Positions 33,420 to 42,912 of a stretch of 49,339 nt of DNA are shown piece by piece. The position numbers and the translations under genes were made by a program. The stretch is taken from assembly GCA_002315685.1 (NCBI GenBank), contig DCHX01000008.1, positions 1 through 49,339 on the forward strand, written 5' to 3'. The notes beneath the pieces were generated by a model. The model searched no databases. It was not told the origin of the DNA and worked only from the letters and a program-made list of their open reading frames with translations. The DNA is from Ruminococcaceae bacterium UBA1741 (GTDB lineage: Bacteria > Bacillota > Clostridia > Oscillospirales > Acutalibacteraceae). Position 1 is the first letter of the stretch. Every line of letters starts with the position of its first letter.

Positions 33420-33992
33420 CTAATTTTGAGAATCAAGCGGTAACGAAAAGCTCGGAATAAAGTCTTTGAGGAATATTTCCGCCTCGGCGACATTCATATT
33501 GTGAATGGCTTTTTCGGTTGAAGCGAGAGCCTCAATAAATTCCTTATTACCCGTTTCGGTTTCTTCAATACACTTAATATATGCCGAGATTTTATCTGCG
33601 GCTTTAATAAGTAACTTTGAGTTAAGGTCGGGATTATAATACTTTCGGTATTCTTCTTTTAGGTCATCGGGCAGCATATCTAACAGCTTTTCTTCCGCAA
33701 TTCCCTCAATTTCTTTGTATACATTTTTGATTTCGGGGTTATAGTATTTTATGGGGGTAGGCATATCACCCGTAATGGTTTCGGAAGTATCGTGGAACAA
33801 AGCGCATACGGCAATATAGTTTTCGTTATAATTTTTGTTAAGCCGTGTGTTTCCGATTACCGCTAATGCGTGGGCAACGATTGCCACCTCTAAACTGTGT
33901 TCCGATAGATTTTCCTGCCTGTTGTTTTTCATAAGTCCCCAACGGAAGATGTTCTTCATTCGAGAAATATAGGCATAATAATGTTTGGACAT
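33420..33992 (-). CDS. YfbR-like HD-domain 5'-deoxynucleotidase
   Basis: The 190-residue protein has the HD-domain pattern of YfbR: Arg-Gln-Glu-Asn-Leu-Ser-Glu-His-Ser near the N-terminus, LFHDTSE in the centre and a C-terminal Asp in AADKISAYIKC. YfbR removes phosphate from deoxynucleoside monophosphates. The ATG at 33992 has AAGGAGTGG before it; a GTG three codons upstream overlaps that site. It stands alone on the minus strand. Confidence 0.85.
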   Translation of the reverse strand: MSKHYYAYISRMKNIFRWGLMKNNRQENLSEHSLEVAIVAHALAVIGNTRLNKNYNENYIAVCALFHDTSETITGDMPTPIKYYNPEIKNVYKEIEGIAEEKLLDMLPDDLKEEYRKYYNPDLNSKLLIKAADKISAYIKCIEETETGNKEFIEALASTEKAIHNMNVAEAEIFLKDFIPSFSLPLDSQN

Positions 33993-34090
33993 TTTTTCCA
34001 CTCCTTATTGAATATTATATCGAATTTTGTTATAATTATAGTATATTTGATTTACTGTGTCAAAGTTTGGACACTAACGGAGATGATATT

Positions 34091-36820
34091 TTGAATTTTT
34101 CTTATGCTAAAACTATTACTTTGGCTCCTCAAAAAGAGAAAAAACTATCTACATTTTTAATTGCACTTTTATCGGCAACTATTATATTTTTGCCGTTTAT
34201 AATAATGAGCAAAGGATATTTTATATTTTTCGGCGACTTTAATGTTCAGCAAATACCATTTTATCAGATGTGCCACCAAATGGTCAAGACCGGAAATATA
34301 AAATGGAATTGGCTTACTGATTTAGGCTCTGATTTTATAGGCTCTTACGGTTTTTATCTTTTGGGAAGTCCTTTCTTTTGGCTGACTATTCCGTTCCCTA
34401 ATAGCTTTGTGCCATACTTGATGGGACCGCTTTTGATACTTAAATTCGCCTGTGCGGCATTTACCGCTTATCTTTATATAAGAAGATTCACAAGAACTCC
34501 CCAAGCGGCACAGCTCGGCGCTTTACTCTATGCCTTTTCGGGATTTTCGGTATATAATATTTTCTTTAATCATTTTCACGAATCAATAATTTGCTTTCCG
34601 CTTTTGCTTTTGGCGCTTGAAATGCTTATTACCGAAAACAAGAGGGGAGTATTCGCTCTTACGGTTGCCCTTTGCGCTTTTGTAAACTATTTCTTCTTTT
34701 TCGGAATGGTTGTCTTTGCGGTTCTGTATTTCTTTGTAAGACTGTTTTCCGGCGCTGTCAGGGTTAGATTTTCACGCTTTTTAGTTATTCTTTTTGAGGC
34801 GGTATTAGGTCTTCTTATGTCGGCTGTTTTGCTATTGCCCTGCTTAATGGCGATTTTAGGTATGTCCCGTGTTTCCAATATCCTGCTTGGCTGGTCGGCT
34901 ATTATGTACGGAAAAGAGCAAATATATCTAAATGTTATTGAGTGTTTCTTCTTTCCGCCTGATTTACCCGCAAGACCTGTTTTCTTCCCCGAAGCTAATG
35001 TGAAGTGGTCATCCTTGGGGGGATGGTTGCCTTTGTTCGGTATGACGGGTGTATTCACTTTATTTATCGAAAAGAAAAAATCTTGGCTTAAAAGAATAAT
35101 CGGTATTTGTATTTTTATGTCGCTCGTGCCGATATTAAACAGTGCTTTTTATGCCTTTAATACCGCCTATTACGCAAGATGGTTTTATATGCCTATTCTT
35201 ATGATGTGTCTTGGTACGGCTCATTTGCTTGAAGACACGACTGTTGAGTTTAATTCGGGATTCAAGTGGACATTCGGAATTACATTGGCTTTCGGATTGG
35301 TAATAGGTCTGTTTCCGCAATATAACGAGAAAAAAGAGCTTGTGTTCGGACTTTACACTCAAAGTGAGGATAACAGCTATTTGATTCGTTTTTGGTATGC
35401 GGTAATAATGGCGGTAGTTTCACTTGCCGTTTTATACTTTATACTCAAAATAAGAAAAGAAAACCTAAAAAAATTCTTTAAGGTTGCAACCGCTTTTGTT
35501 TGCATTTGTTCGGTAATATATGCAAGTGTTTTTGTGTTTACGGGACGGCTTCATTCCTATGATATTAAAGAAACTATGATAGACGGTTTAATTGAGGGAG
35601 AAGTGTATCTTGATGATGATTCGAGTTTTAGAATAGATACCTATGACGGCGTTGATAATACGGGTATGTATTTAGGGCTTTCAAGCATAAATGCCTTCCA
35701 TTCCATTGTGCCCAGCTCGATTACCGATTTTTATAACTATATCGGTATTGAAAGAGGAGTAGGAAGCAGACCTGATACATCCGTTCCTGCAATCCGCTCT
35801 TTACTTTCGGTTAAATACCTATTAAACCGTGTTGACGGCGAAAGCTTTTTAGATGAAGATAATGAGTCGAAAATGCCGGGATACAGTTATCTTAAAACCT
35901 CGGGCGGTTATTATGTTTACGAAAATAATAATTATATACCCTACGGTTTTTCGTATGACTATTATATGACCGAAGATTATATTAAGGATTATTCGGGCGA
36001 TGCAAAGAGCCGTATGATGTTAAAAGCGATACTCCTTAATGAAAATCAGATAAAGAAGTACAGCGATATTTTAACTGATATTGAGGAGCTTGAAGAAGCT
36101 TTGTATAAAGAAACCGAAATTACTAAGGAAACAAAAGCCGTAGATGAAACCGATAATACGGAAATTTCGGAAAACACGGAAGAAATAAACGGTTTAGAAG
36201 AGCAAATAAATGAAAATGCCGTTACATTGGAATTAGACGACGATGCACTTCAAAATGATGCAATGCTTTTAGCGGCAACTTCGGCTAAATCCTTTAAGAC
36301 GACGAATGACGGATTTATTGCCACCGTCAAGCGTGATAGCCGTTCGCTTGTGTTTTTCTCGGTGCCTTATGATAGCGGTTGGACGGCTACCGTAAACGGC
36401 AAAGCGGTTGAAATCGAAAAGGTAAATGTCGGATTTATGGCGGTTGTTGTACCGTCCGGTACAAGTGAAATAGAGTTTAGATATGAAACTCCGTACCTGC
36501 AATTAGGCATTTATATTTCTATTGCCGCATTTACGATATTCTTAATTTATTTCCTTATTGCAACGGCTTTTGTAAAAAAACATCCATCTAATAACGAATA
36601 TCCCGAAGGTAAAGCTTTGATAGAAAAATGGCGAAAGGATGATATTGCCGAAATGACAAGCGAAAGTCTTGCGGACAGCTTTGATGATGACCTTGATTTC
36701 GGATTACCCGATAAGCTTTCAATAGATAATATTAAAGCCCAAATTGAAAAAGAAAACGGGGATACTGTGAACGGTTTTGTTATAAATACCGATGCCTTTA
36801 AGGAAAATAATGACAGTTGA
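34091..36820 (+). CDS. YfhO-like large membrane protein (GT-C-type)
   Basis: The roughly 909-residue protein has about 12-14 membrane helices in the first 480 residues, an extracellular beta-rich part and a final membrane helix near residue 820, as in the YfhO family. Bacillus YfhO takes part in glycosylating lipoteichoic acid. An acidic low-complexity insert (about 665-720) and a cytoplasmic tail are unusual. I prefer TTG 34091, 8 bases after GGAG, as start; TTG 34067 is also possible. The stop lies inside the promoter of thiT. Confidence 0.82.
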   Translation: MNFSYAKTITLAPQKEKKLSTFLIALLSATIIFLPFIIMSKGYFIFFGDFNVQQIPFYQMCHQMVKTGNIKWNWLTDLGSDFIGSYGFYLLGSPFFWLTIPFPNSFVPYLMGPLLILKFACAAFTAYLYIRRFTRTPQAAQLGALLYAFSGFSVYNIFFNHFHESIICFPLLLLALEMLITENKRGVFALTVALCAFVNYFFFFGMVVFAVLYFFVRLFSGAVRVRFSRFLVILFEAVLGLLMSAVLLLPCLMAILGMSRVSNILLGWSAIMYGKEQIYLNVIECFFFPPDLPARPVFFPEANVKWSSLGGWLPLFGMTGVFTLFIEKKKSWLKRIIGICIFMSLVPILNSAFYAFNTAYYARWFYMPILMMCLGTAHLLEDTTVEFNSGFKWTFGITLAFGLVIGLFPQYNEKKELVFGLYTQSEDNSYLIRFWYAVIMAVVSLAVLYFILKIRKENLKKFFKVATAFVCICSVIYASVFVFTGRLHSYDIKETMIDGLIEGEVYLDDDSSFRIDTYDGVDNTGMYLGLSSINAFHSIVPSSITDFYNYIGIERGVGSRPDTSVPAIRSLLSVKYLLNRVDGESFLDEDNESKMPGYSYLKTSGGYYVYENNNYIPYGFSYDYYMTEDYIKDYSGDAKSRMMLKAILLNENQIKKYSDILTDIEELEEALYKETEITKETKAVDETDNTEISENTEEINGLEEQINENAVTLELDDDALQNDAMLLAATSAKSFKTTNDGFIATVKRDSRSLVFFSVPYDSGWTATVNGKAVEIEKVNVGFMAVVVPSGTSEIEFRYETPYLQLGIYISIAAFTIFLIYFLIATAFVKKHPSNNEYPEGKALIEKWRKDDIAEMTSESLADSFDDDLDFGLPDKLSIDNIKAQIEKENGDTVNGFVINTDAFKENNDS

Positions 36821-36845
36821 CAAAACACACTTTATGTGCTATTAT
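36817..36845 (+). promoter_or_regulatory. Promoter of the TPP riboswitch-thiT unit
   Basis: TTGACA (36817-36822), a 17-base spacer and TATTAT (36840-36845), overlapping the stop of the YfhO-like gene. Confidence 0.8.
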
Positions 36846-36860
36846 TGTAAAAACGAAAAT

Positions 36861-36955
36861 TGGGGAGTTCGATTAAGTCGGGCTGAGAGGAAGTTGCTTT
36901 TGCTATGCTTCGACCCGTAACCTGATGCGGATAATGCCGCCGTAGGGAAATACGC
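36861..36955 (+). ncRNA. TPP riboswitch (THI element)
   Basis: The conserved motifs are present in order: GGGCTGAGAGG (36880-36890), AACCTGATGCGGATAATGCC (36919-36938) and CGTAGGGAA (36941-36949). Thiamine pyrophosphate binding should terminate transcription at the hairpin just downstream, lowering thiT expression. Confidence 0.95.
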
Positions 36956-36964
36956 TTTTAAGTA

Positions 36965-36997
36965 TTACCGCAGGTTATATTTCCTGCGGTATTTTTT
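36965..36997 (+). terminator. Riboswitch-controlled terminator
   Basis: TACCGCAGG (36966-36974) pairs with CCTGCGGTA (36983-36991), followed by TTTTTT. It sits between the TPP aptamer and thiT, so it is the expression platform. Confidence 0.9.
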
Positions 36998-37012
36998 ATG
37001 TTGGAGGTAGTT

Positions 37013-37555
37013 ATGATTAATTCTGAAAAACCGATTTATAAATTATGTGAGTGCGCGATTTTTATTGCGGTTGCGATTTCTGTTTCGTTTTTTGAAATAA
37101 AAATCGGCGGACTCGGAGGCTCAATAGATTTTGTTATGATTCCGCTTTTTATTATGTGTTACAGACACGGGCTTAAATACGGACTTGGCGGTTGCTTTTG
37201 CTTTGGACTTTTATATTGTCTTGTAGGCGGTAAGTTCGGTTACGGACTGCCGAGTGTGTTGCTTGACTATATTCTTGCTTATACGGCGTTGGGTATTTCG
37301 GGTATTTTCGCGCGTAAAAGCCGATATATCGAATTATCGGTATTTGTGGGTTGTTTTGCAAGATTTATTATACACTTTATAAGCGGTGTTACGCTATATG
37401 CAATTTCAACCGCAACCGAGATAGGCGGAATAGTAACCTCTAATGCCGTTGTTTTCTCGATAATTTATAATGCTCTTTATATGCTTCCCAACACGGTTAT
37501 TGCGATAATTGCGATGTCGTTGCTTAGAGTACCCTTAAAAAAATTACGCAAATAA
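37013..37555 (+). CDS. thiT: Thiamine transporter S-component ThiT
   Basis: The 180-residue protein has six hydrophobic segments and matches ThiT: an N-terminal helix, then GGLGGSIDFVMIPLFIMCYRHG and the Gly-rich LVGGKFGYG region. ThiT captures thiamine for the shared ECF energising module, which is not encoded here. The TPP riboswitch before it fixes the substrate. The ATG at 37013 follows GGAGGTAG; an in-frame ATG at 36998 sits before that site. Confidence 0.93.
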   Translation: MINSEKPIYKLCECAIFIAVAISVSFFEIKIGGLGGSIDFVMIPLFIMCYRHGLKYGLGGCFCFGLLYCLVGGKFGYGLPSVLLDYILAYTALGISGIFARKSRYIELSVFVGCFARFIIHFISGVTLYAISTATEIGGIVTSNAVVFSIIYNALYMLPNTVIAIIAMSLLRVPLKKLRK

Positions 37556-37568
37556 TATTTTATAAGTT

Positions 37569-37602
37569 AGGACCTCTTGCTATTTAGCGGAGGTCCTGTT
37601 TG
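37569..37602 (+). terminator. Terminator of thiT
   Basis: AGGACCTC (37569-37576) pairs with GAGGTCCT (37590-37597); a T-rich stretch follows. Confidence 0.7.
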
Positions 37603-37714
37603 ATGTTTTGCTTTGTGATAATTAAAAAACAAAACAGTAAAATCGAACGAAAGCAAATCAAATCCCTTTATTCAAGAAACTAATGACAAACCGTGATTTT
37701 TCGCCTTTTTGCAC

Positions 37715-37743
37715 TTGAAAAAACAAGAATACTATTGTATAAT
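37715..37743 (+). promoter_or_regulatory. Promoter of the aminotransferase gene
   Basis: TTGAAA (37715-37720), a 17-base spacer and TATAAT (37738-37743), about 40 bases before the ATG at 37783. Confidence 0.75.
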
Positions 37744-37782
37744 AAATTGTTGTTTTGTATCTTAGAAAGAATGGTGATTGAT

Positions 37783-39051
37783 ATGAAAAAGTACAGTGAA
37801 ATGTCGCAATGCGAATTGAACGCAGAATTTGAAAGTGTTAAAGCTCAATATGAAGCGTTAAATTCCTTACAATTAAGCCTTGATATGTCAAGAGGAAAGC
37901 CGGGTAGCGAAAACCTTGATTTAAGTAATTCGTTGCTTGATTTGGTTAATGCCGATAACGGTCAAAAGAATATTGATAATATCGACTGCCGTAACTACGG
38001 ATTTATGGACGGTATCAGAGAAATAAAAGAGCTTTTCGGTGAAATACTCGGTGTTCCTGCAACACAAGTTATTGCGGGTGGAAATTCCTCGCTTACAATG
38101 ATGTTTGATACGATAGCACAAGGAATGACACACGGTCTCGGCGATAAGCCTTGGGCTATGGTTGAAAATAGGAAATTTTTATGTCCAGCTCCCGGTTACG
38201 ACCGCCATTTCGGTATAACTGAATATTTCGGATTTGAACTTATCACTATTCCTATGAATAGTAACGGACCGGATATGGATATGGTTGAGGAGTATGTAAA
38301 GGATGAATCGGTAAAGGGTATTTGGTGTGTTCCTAAATACTCAAATCCGGACGGAATTACATATAGCGACGAGGTTGTAAAGCGTTTTGCAGGTTTGAAA
38401 CCCGCCGCAAAGGATTTTCATATTTTTTGGGATAATGCTTATGTTGTTCACGATTTGTACGGCGAGGGCGATAAATTATTAAATCTTTATGATGAGTGTG
38501 TAAAATGCGGAAGCGAAGATATGCCTATCATGTTTGCTTCAACATCAAAGGTTACTTTTCCGGGTGCCGGTGTTGCTGTCGAGGCGGGAAGCCCTAATAC
38601 AATAAAAATGTTAAAAAGCAGAATTAAGTTCCAATGTATCGGCCCTGACAAAATAAATCAGTTAAGACACGCAAGAATGTTGCCGAATGTTGATGCCGTT
38701 AAAGCACAAATGAAAAAACACGCCGAAATAATAAGACCTAAATTTGATGCTGTGCTTTGTGAGCTTAACCAAACTGTAAAAGACACGGGTATTGCCCATT
38801 GGGAAACACCCAAGGGCGGATATTTTATCAGCCTTTATGTAATGGAAAATACTGCCAAAAGGGTAGAGGAGCTTTGCAAAAATGTAGGACTGACTCTTAC
38901 TCCTGCCGGTGCTTCTTATCCTTACGGCAAAGACCCGAGTGATTCTAATTTAAGAATAGCACCTACTTTGCCGAGTGTTGATGATATAAAAACGGCCGCA
39001 AAGGTTCTTTCTATTGCGGTTAGATACGCCGCTCTTGAAAAAATGGTGTAA
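37783..39051 (+). CDS. Class I aminotransferase (MocR-type aspartate aminotransferase-like)
   Basis: The 422-residue PLP enzyme has DMSRGKPG near the N-terminus, AGGNSSLTMMFD, KYSNPDG, DNAYVVHDL and the PLP lysine Lys256 in ASTSKVTFPG. This set fits the aminotransferase group often annotated as alanine-glyoxylate or aspartate aminotransferase of MocR type. The amino donor cannot be read from sequence. The start at 37783 follows GGTGATTGAT; the promoter just upstream rules out the longer in-frame reading from 37693. It is transcribed alone. Confidence 0.85.
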   Translation: MKKYSEMSQCELNAEFESVKAQYEALNSLQLSLDMSRGKPGSENLDLSNSLLDLVNADNGQKNIDNIDCRNYGFMDGIREIKELFGEILGVPATQVIAGGNSSLTMMFDTIAQGMTHGLGDKPWAMVENRKFLCPAPGYDRHFGITEYFGFELITIPMNSNGPDMDMVEEYVKDESVKGIWCVPKYSNPDGITYSDEVVKRFAGLKPAAKDFHIFWDNAYVVHDLYGEGDKLLNLYDECVKCGSEDMPIMFASTSKVTFPGAGVAVEAGSPNTIKMLKSRIKFQCIGPDKINQLRHARMLPNVDAVKAQMKKHAEIIRPKFDAVLCELNQTVKDTGIAHWETPKGGYFISLYVMENTAKRVEELCKNVGLTLTPAGASYPYGKDPSDSNLRIAPTLPSVDDIKTAAKVLSIAVRYAALEKMV

Positions 39052-39067
39052 TAGTATCAATTATTCA

Positions 39068-39096
39068 TTGACTTTAATGTAAAATTTTAGTATAAT
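39068..39096 (+). promoter_or_regulatory. Promoter of secD-secF
   Basis: TTGACT (39068-39073), a 17-base spacer and TATAAT (39091-39096). A short dyad AATTGTCTG... ...CCAATGGGTTATACGAATT is loose; the leader is about 70 bases. Confidence 0.8.
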
Positions 39097-39172
39097 CAAT
39101 CATATATGATAGACAAGTTGAATTGTCTGTTACTGATAACCCAATGGGTTATACGAATTGGAGGATTTGCCA

Positions 39173-40561
39173 ATGAAGTCCAAAAGAGTGGGCAAGCCCG
39201 TATTTTTCGTAATTGTAATCTTGATTTTGGCACTTACATATTCTGCCTTTTTCGGATTCTACGATTATTACGGCGATACGAAAAAAACTTATATTAAGGG
39301 TGCGAACGATATCCGTTGGGGTATTGATATAAGCGGTGGTGTAGAAGCGGTTTTCTCGCCCGATAAAGAAGGTGTCGATATCGACAGCGATGTTATGGCA
39401 TCGGCTAAAACAATTATCGAAACCCGTCTTGTAAACCTTAATATTACCGATTATGAAGTATATACCGATACTGCTAATCATCAAGTAATTGTTAGATTCC
39501 CGAGAACTGCGGGTGATGATGATTTTGATGCACAGTCGGCTATTCAGGAGCTTGGTGCTTCTGCCCAGCTTCAATTCTACGAGGGCGATGATAATTCGTC
39601 CGGAACCCCGTTTATGACCGGCGAGGTTGTTAAGAAAGCGTCTGCTAACTATGACGAGGAGCACGGATATGTTGTTTCTCTTGAACTTGACACGAGCGGT
39701 GCTGCCGCTTTTGCTCAGGCAACATCAAACGCTTACACCAACGGAACTAATATTTCGATTTATATGGATGAAACCAATATATCGACAGCAAGCTGTTCAA
39801 ACGGTGCTATTACCGGCGGTAGTGCTATTATCTACGGTAACTTTACCGAGGATGCCGCTATTGACCTTGCTAACAAGATTAACGCAGGTTCACTTCCGTT
39901 TGCTTTGACTGTTGACGATAGTAAATTGCAGATTATCTCTCCGTCGCTCGGTTCTGATGCTCTTGATGTTATGATTATTGCGGGTTCTATTGCATTTGCT
40001 ATTGTTTGCTTGCTTATGCTTATCCGTTACAGAATGCACGGACTTGTTGCTTGTTTCGCCCTTTTAGGACAACTTGCAGGAACTATTGCTTGTATTTCAG
40101 GCTTTTTCCCGAATGTTTCAAGCTTTACACTTACCGTTCCGGGTATTGCGGGTATTATCCTTTCAATCGGTGTCGGTGTTGACTGTAATGTTATTGCGGC
40201 TGAAAGAATCCGTGATGAATTTAAGAAGGGTAAAACGATTGACGGTGCTATTGATTCCGGATTTAAGAACAGTTTGTCTGCTATAATTGACGGTAATGTT
40301 ACTATCGTTATCGTATCTTTGGTGCTTATGGGTGCCTTCGGTACACCTGATAGCTTTATCGCTAAGATTTTCTCACCGCTTATGTCATTGTTCGGCTCTT
40401 CGATTACCGGCTCGATTTACTCATTCGGTTATACATTGTTAATCGGTGTTATATTCAACCTTATAATGGGTGTTCTTGCTTCCAAGTATATGCTTAAGAG
40501 CGTTTCTCAAATTAAGTTCTTAAGAAAACCTACGCTTTACGGAGGTAAGAAAAATGGCTAA
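39173..40561 (+). CDS. secD: Protein translocase subunit SecD
   Basis: The 462-residue protein has one N-terminal membrane helix, the RWGIDISGGVEAVFSP segment of the periplasmic-type P1 domain, and five C-terminal helices with the SecD signature (LTVPGIAGIILSIGVGVDCNVI). SecDF uses the proton gradient to pull secreted proteins outward. The ATG at 39173 follows TTGGAGGATTT. It overlaps secF by 8 bases. In many Firmicutes SecD and SecF are fused; here they are separate. Confidence 0.96.
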   Translation: MKSKRVGKPVFFVIVILILALTYSAFFGFYDYYGDTKKTYIKGANDIRWGIDISGGVEAVFSPDKEGVDIDSDVMASAKTIIETRLVNLNITDYEVYTDTANHQVIVRFPRTAGDDDFDAQSAIQELGASAQLQFYEGDDNSSGTPFMTGEVVKKASANYDEEHGYVVSLELDTSGAAAFAQATSNAYTNGTNISIYMDETNISTASCSNGAITGGSAIIYGNFTEDAAIDLANKINAGSLPFALTVDDSKLQIISPSLGSDALDVMIIAGSIAFAIVCLLMLIRYRMHGLVACFALLGQLAGTIACISGFFPNVSSFTLTVPGIAGIILSIGVGVDCNVIAAERIRDEFKKGKTIDGAIDSGFKNSLSAIIDGNVTIVIVSLVLMGAFGTPDSFIAKIFSPLMSLFGSSITGSIYSFGYTLLIGVIFNLIMGVLASKYMLKSVSQIKFLRKPTLYGGKKNG

Positions 40562-41483
40562 TAAAATGATAAATTCTAATAAGATAATGAAGATAATTTT
40601 AGTGTGCTATGCTGTTGTTATTGCCGTTGCTATTGTATTTTCGTTTATCTTCGGACTTCGCCTTGACATCAATTTCAGCGGTGGTGCAAGAATTACTTAT
40701 TCTTACACAGGTACTATTAAAGAGGCTGATTTCACAAAGACCGTAAAATCGGCTATGGATAAGGATTTTACCGTTAGTGCTAACGAATCACTTGCAGGAG
40801 ATACAAAGACCTACACAATAAGTCTTTCGGGTAAAAATGCCCTTTCCGCTGAAATTCAGGAAAACATCACAACCGCGCTTAACGAAAAGTTTGCCGATAA
40901 CAAAATCGAGCTTTACGATTCAAACTCTGTTAGTGCCTCGGTTGCAGGTGGCTTCTTTGTAAAGAGCTTGGTTGCGGTAATACTAACTGCTTTGTTGGTT
41001 GTAATTTATGTTGGTATCAGATTTAAGAATATAGGCGGTATCTCGGCTGCACTTACTGCACTTTGCGCTTTGGTGCTCGACCTTGCTATTACTTTCTGTA
41101 CCTGCATTATTTTCAGATTGCAAATCGACTCGAATTATATGGCGGTTGTTCTTACTATCTTAGGTTACTCGTTAAACGATACAATCGTTGTATATGACCG
41201 TGTAAGAGAGAATAAAAAGTATTTCCCGCAGCTTACAATGAACGAAAATATGAATACAAGTATTTCGGGCGTTTTATCAAGAAATATTATTACAACCGTT
41301 ACTACTGTTCTTGCTGTAATTACCATTATTGTTGTTGCTGAAATTTTCGGTCTTACAACCCTTAGAACATTTGGTGTTCCTATGGCATTCGGTCTTTTGT
41401 CAGGTTGTTTGACTTCACTTTTCGTTGCAGGTCCGTTATGGGTTTGCTGGAAAGAACGCAAGAGCAAAAAGACTGCAAAATAA
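40554..41483 (+). CDS. secF: Protein translocase subunit SecF
   Basis: The 309-residue partner of SecD has six membrane helices, the FGLRLDINFSGGARITYSY segment after helix 1, and the signature GYSLNDTIVVYDRVREN. ACGGAGG precedes the ATG inside the end of secD. A strong terminator closes the operon. No yajC lies before secD. Confidence 0.96.
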   Translation: MANKMINSNKIMKIILVCYAVVIAVAIVFSFIFGLRLDINFSGGARITYSYTGTIKEADFTKTVKSAMDKDFTVSANESLAGDTKTYTISLSGKNALSAEIQENITTALNEKFADNKIELYDSNSVSASVAGGFFVKSLVAVILTALLVVIYVGIRFKNIGGISAALTALCALVLDLAITFCTCIIFRLQIDSNYMAVVLTILGYSLNDTIVVYDRVRENKKYFPQLTMNENMNTSISGVLSRNIITTVTTVLAVITIIVVAEIFGLTTLRTFGVPMAFGLLSGCLTSLFVAGPLWVCWKERKSKKTAK

Positions 41484-41500
41484 GTTATCTCTGTTTATTG

Positions 41501-41531
41501 GGGGCGTTGTGTAAGCAACGCCCTTTTTTAT
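41501..41531 (+). terminator. Terminator of secDF
   Basis: GGGCGTTG (41502-41509) pairs with CAACGCCC (41516-41523), followed by a T-run. Confidence 0.92.
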
Positions 41532-41580
41532 TTGCATAAAAAAACAACCCCTCACATAAAGATAAATAGGAGGAGTTGTA

Positions 41581-41847
41581 ATGAAAATATTTTTAATTGT
41601 TTTTTTGGTAGTGTTAGCGATTTTAGAGCTTGTTATAATAGGACTTGCCGTATATTCGGGAAAACCGATAAAGAGGCTTGTTATCAACGCTATTCTCGGA
41701 CTTATCGTGTTGGCAATTATTGATTTAACAACAAAATACAGCGGAGTTAAAATACCTATAAATATATTCAGCATTGTAGGAATAACCGCTTTTTCGCTGC
41801 CCGCCGTAATAGGTTTTTTGTTGTTGCAGGTATTGTTTTTTATTTGA
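41581..41847 (+). CDS. BofA-family pro-sigma-K processing regulator
   Basis: The 88-residue protein has two to three hydrophobic segments and ends like BofA: KPIKRLVINAILGLIVLAI, then KIPINIFSIVGITAFSLPA. In Bacillus subtilis BofA holds back the SpoIVFB protease that activates sigma-K. In many Clostridia the sigma-K pathway differs, so the partner is uncertain. AGGAGGAG lies before the ATG. It converges with rsmA and the two overlap by 8 bases. Confidence 0.82.
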   Translation: MKIFLIVFLVVLAILELVIIGLAVYSGKPIKRLVINAILGLIVLAIIDLTTKYSGVKIPINIFSIVGITAFSLPAVIGFLLLQVLFFI

Positions 41848-42691
41848 AAACAATTTCCGATAGCTTTGCAAGTGTTTCCATATCAAGAGTTTCGCCTCTT
41901 ACCGTTTCGGGTTGACCTACTTCGGACAAGCATTTTTTAAGATGCTCCTTATCAATAGAGAGAGTATTGGAAACGGTGTTTAGAAATGTTTTTCTCCGTT
42001 GAGCAAAGCAAGCCTTTACAAGCAGGAAAAATTTTCTTTCATCGCTAACGCTTATCGGAGGTTTATCTGTTATGTTAAGTCTGATTACAGAGGAATCAAC
42101 CTTAGGGGACGGATAAAATGATGTTCTCGGCACATCAAACAGTTTTTCGGTTGTTGAGTAGTAATTAACGGCAACGGTAACAGCCCCCGCATCTCTGCTG
42201 CCGATTTTAGCGCAAAGTCGGTCAGCCGCTTCTTTTTGCACCATAACCGTTATTGAATCAATAGGCAGTTTTGCTTCAAGAAGTCCCATAATAATAGGTG
42301 AGGTAATGTAGTAAGGCAGGTTTGCGCAAACATTTACCTTTTTGCAATCGTTAAATTCATCTTTGATTAACCTATTAAGGTCGATTTTCATAACATCATC
42401 AAAAATCACTTTAACATTGTCAAACTCCGCAAGTGTATATCTAAGTACATTTTTAAGTCTTTCGTCAAGCTCAATACTTACTACCTTTTTTGCACGCTTC
42501 GCAAGCTCCCTTGTAAGCACTCCGGCGCCCGGACCTATTTCAATTACGCCAACCGTGTCATCAACACAACTTTCCGCCATCATAGGACAAATTGAGGAAT
42601 CGGTAATAAAATTTTGACCGAGTGATTTTTTGAAAGAAAATCCGTTATTTTCAAGTATTTTCTTAACTTCGTTATAATCAGCTAAATTCAT
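41840..42691 (-). CDS. rsmA: 16S rRNA dimethyladenosine transferase RsmA (KsgA)
   Basis: The 283-residue enzyme dimethylates two adjacent adenines at the end of 16S rRNA. It has KKSLGQNFITD, the SAM-binding VIEIGPGAGVLTREL, and the catalytic NLPYYITSPI. The C-terminal helical domain (QRRKTFLN ...) is typical. GGAGATATT precedes the ATG. It is alone on its strand here. Confidence 0.97.
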   Translation of the reverse strand: MNLADYNEVKKILENNGFSFKKSLGQNFITDSSICPMMAESCVDDTVGVIEIGPGAGVLTRELAKRAKKVVSIELDERLKNVLRYTLAEFDNVKVIFDDVMKIDLNRLIKDEFNDCKKVNVCANLPYYITSPIIMGLLEAKLPIDSITVMVQKEAADRLCAKIGSRDAGAVTVAVNYYSTTEKLFDVPRTSFYPSPKVDSSVIRLNITDKPPISVSDERKFFLLVKACFAQRRKTFLNTVSNTLSIDKEHLKKCLSEVGQPETVRGETLDMETLAKLSEIVFK

Positions 42692-42762
42692 AATATCTCC
42701 AAAAATCAGTTATTATAAGACGATTATATAACAAACAATATTTTCTTTCAACAAAATTTTAG

Positions 42763-42791
42763 TTGTTATGATAATATTATTGTGGTATAAT
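42763..42791 (+). promoter_or_regulatory. Promoter before the hairpin leader
   Basis: TTGTTA (42763-42768), a 17-base spacer and TATAAT (42786-42791). A second TATAAT lies at about 42865-42870 but has no clear -35. Confidence 0.55.
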
Positions 42792-42803
42792 AGCACCAAA
42801 CCA

Positions 42804-42854
42804 TCGTGTTGCGACACGACAAGCGCCTTTGCGCTTTCAAAGGCTTCGCCTTTG
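42804..42854 (+). other. Three tandem hairpins in a 5' leader
   Basis: TCGTGT-TGCG-ACACGA (42804-42819), AAGCGC-CTTT-GCGCTT (42821-42836) and CAAAGGC-TTC-GCCTTTG (42838-42854) are three consecutive perfect hairpins. They start about 13 bases after the promoter, so they should be at the 5' end of the transcript of the next gene. Small compact hairpins like these also occur as dispersed repeats in Firmicutes, so a repeat element is the alternative. Confidence 0.5.
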
Positions 42855-42912
42855 GTTTTATGGTATATAATACATTATTATATAAGATAAATAGAATAAC
42901 GGAGTGAAAACA

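Noticed and set aside
42804..42854. CRISPR-like repeats
   Set aside because: The three hairpins differ in sequence and have no spacers.
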